64,000 nt of DNA, from NCBI GenBank assembly GCA_016718405.1, contig JADKDJ010000005.1, forward strand, positions 62,001 to 126,000, in the 5' to 3' direction. The notes under the pieces are model-generated. The model ran no database searches. It was not told where the DNA came from and saw nothing but the letters and a program-made list of their open reading frames with translations. The DNA comes from Candidatus Rhodoferax odensensis (GTDB lineage: Bacteria > Pseudomonadota > Gammaproteobacteria > Burkholderiales > Burkholderiaceae_C). The first letter of the stretch is position 1. Every line of letters begins with the position of its first letter. The translations under genes were made by a program, and so were the position numbers. Of this stretch, positions 62,900 through 64,000 are shown piece by piece.

Positions 62900-64000
62900 T
62901 TACCAGGAATCGGAGCGAACCTGCGACTCCCAGGTGGAACCGCGCGCGCTGTAGACCCCAATGACGCCGTAGCGCTGTTCACCAAGGTCATCCCACTTCA
63001 TGGAGCCTGTGGCAGGGGCATAGCCGTCGATCTTGCGTAGCGTCTCCACAATCTTCTTGGGGTTGGCGGACTCAGCGCGGCGCATGGCACCGGCCAGCAC
63101 GTGCATGGCATCGTAGGTGTAGTGGCCCGCATAGGCCGGTTCAATCTTGTACTTGGCGCGGTACTTGTCCAGGAATGCGGCACCGGCGGTGAACTCGCGG
63201 GCCTCCAGAATCGGCGAGGTGGCGTACAGGCCCTTGAGCACACCGGCGCCCTTGAGCATCAGCGTGGTCTTGATGGTGTCGCCGCCGAGCATGTAGACGT
63301 CGGTGTAGCTGACTTTCTTGAGCGCGTCGATCAGCGCGATGATCTGGAAGTCATTCAAGGTGGACACGATCACCTCGACGCTGCCAGCCTTGAGCTTGGC
63401 CGCCAGCTCGTCAAACTTGGTGGTCTTGTCGTCAAACGACTGCTGCAGCACGATGTCTTTCTTGGCATTCTTGAGCTGCACCGCAGCGCCGGCGGCCAGG
63501 TCCTTGCCGTAGGGGGTGCCGTCGTCGAGCAGCGCGTACTTGGTGGACTTGAACTGCGAGGCCGAGAAGCTGCCAATGGCCTTGGCCTGCAGGGTGTCGT
63601 TGGCAACCAGCCGAAAGGTGGTGGGGTGGCCCAGCGCGGTGTATTTGGGGTTGGTCGAAATCGCCATCTGGGCGATGTTCTTTTCGGCGTAAATGGGCGC
63701 GGCGGCGATGCTCACACCCGAGTTCAGGTGTCCGATCACGGCCACCACGCCGGCGTCGACCAGTTGTTTGGCGACTTCCTTGCCGGTGTCCGCGTTGGCG
63801 CGGTCGTCGACGGCGACCACTTCAAAGGTGACCGCCTTGCCGTTGATCCGGACGCCCTCCTTGTTGAGCTCTTCGACGGCCAGGTTCACGCCGTTGAGTA
63901 GGTCCTGCCCCAGCGCGGCAAGGTTCCCGGTAAGGGGCTGCGCGACGCCGATTTTGATGGTGGAGGGGGTGCTGTCGCAAGCGGTCAGCAAGCTGGCGGA
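62900..64000 (-). CDS. livJ: branched-chain amino-acid ABC transporter binding protein, N-terminus cut by window edge
   Basis: At least 366 residues, type 1 periplasmic binding fold: IKIGVAQPLTGNLAALGQDLLNGVNLA, FEVVAVDDRANADTGKEVAKQLV, VIGHLNSGVS (ligand loop) and YTYDAMHVLAGAMRRAES. LTAC near the visible start is a lipobox, so the lipid-anchored or leader part lies beyond the right edge. Binds Leu/Ile/Val or related amino acids for a Liv transporter, whose other genes would be outside. Confidence 0.9.
   Translation of the reverse strand, partial: SASLLTACDSTPSTIKIGVAQPLTGNLAALGQDLLNGVNLAVEELNKEGVRINGKAVTFEVVAVDDRANADTGKEVAKQLVDAGVVAVIGHLNSGVSIAAAPIYAEKNIAQMAISTNPKYTALGHPTTFRLVANDTLQAKAIGSFSASQFKSTKYALLDDGTPYGKDLAAGAAVQLKNAKKDIVLQQSFDDKTTKFDELAAKLKAGSVEVIVSTLNDFQIIALIDALKKVSYTDVYMLGGDTIKTTLMLKGAGVLKGLYATSPILEAREFTAGAAFLDKYRAKYKIEPAYAGHYTYDAMHVLAGAMRRAESANPKKIVETLRKIDGYAPATGSMKWDDLGEQRYGVIGVYSARGSTWESQVRSDSW

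Overview
The window is high-GC, gene-dense proteobacterial chromosome. Gene content and protein style (TonB/ExbB pair with an NPYG-type ExbB start, periplasmic nitrate reductase napDAGHB, a phasin-like protein, an approximately 450-residue FabG-like reductase next to a thiolase, several glutathione S-transferases, an IS21 element) point to a betaproteobacterium of the order Burkholderiales, probably Comamonadaceae (Rhodoferax/Polaromonas/Acidovorax-like). This placement is inferred from recognisable families, not from a marker search. No rRNA, tRNA or CRISPR array was seen.

Layout. 0-9.7 kb: a TonB-like/ExbB transport pair (cut by the left edge), a ribosome-assembly GTPase, a DHH phosphoesterase, a thiolase + FabG-like reductase + 2Fe-2S ferredoxin group, a class V aminotransferase and a flavoprotein. 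9.7-15.4 kb: a signalling block with a hybrid histidine kinase translationally coupled to a response-regulator diguanylate cyclase, converging on a PAS-rich diguanylate cyclase. 15.5-28.6 kb: mostly single metabolic, redox and peptidase genes, with a possibly acquired stretch at 21.0-24.7 kb (small membrane proteins, a secreted toroid protein, a GIY-YIG/DUF4357 protein). 28.6-34.0 kb: the nap operon, preceded by an FNR-like site lying 41.5 bp from the start predicted by a TAGAAT -10 box. 34.1-48 kb: a rhodanese hydroxylase, a TetR-controlled DUF4345/oxidoreductase pair, lipoproteins, a phasin, GSTs, a NERD-helicase, TerB and zinc-ribbon proteins, a GDSL esterase. 48-60.7 kb: an accessory zone with a NYN relic, a MNT/HepT toxin-antitoxin pair flanked by copies of a 56-bp repeat, an IS21-type element with 7-bp target duplication sitting just upstream of that pair, a zeta-toxin-like ATPase with a small partner, an AT-rich DUF262 + ATPase/TOPRIM-like two-gene unit, and a DUF4258/DUF2283 pair lodged between glnS and a second copy of the glnS 3' end. 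60.7-64 kb: an HD-GYP protein, a Lon-N protein and the start of a branched-chain amino-acid transport locus (cut by the right edge).

A feature that affects reading of the whole window is a series of one-base frameshifts, nearly all of the 'one base too many' type and several in short C/G runs: glnS (two), napB, mntA, a DUF924 gene, DUF262, thiolase, plus several in istA and a 16-bp C run in the tonB-like gene. Because glnS is normally essential and is broken twice here with no other full copy in view, most of these are better explained as sequence or assembly errors than as gene death; they are annotated as single genes with the shift noted.

The strongest candidate for an undescribed system is the AT-rich operon at 55.5-58.2 kb: a stand-alone DUF262 (GmrS-like) protein coupled by a TTGA overlap to an OLD/PARIS-like ATPase with a possible C-terminal TOPRIM region, attached directly to a relic glnS tail. 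Defence function is inferred, not shown.
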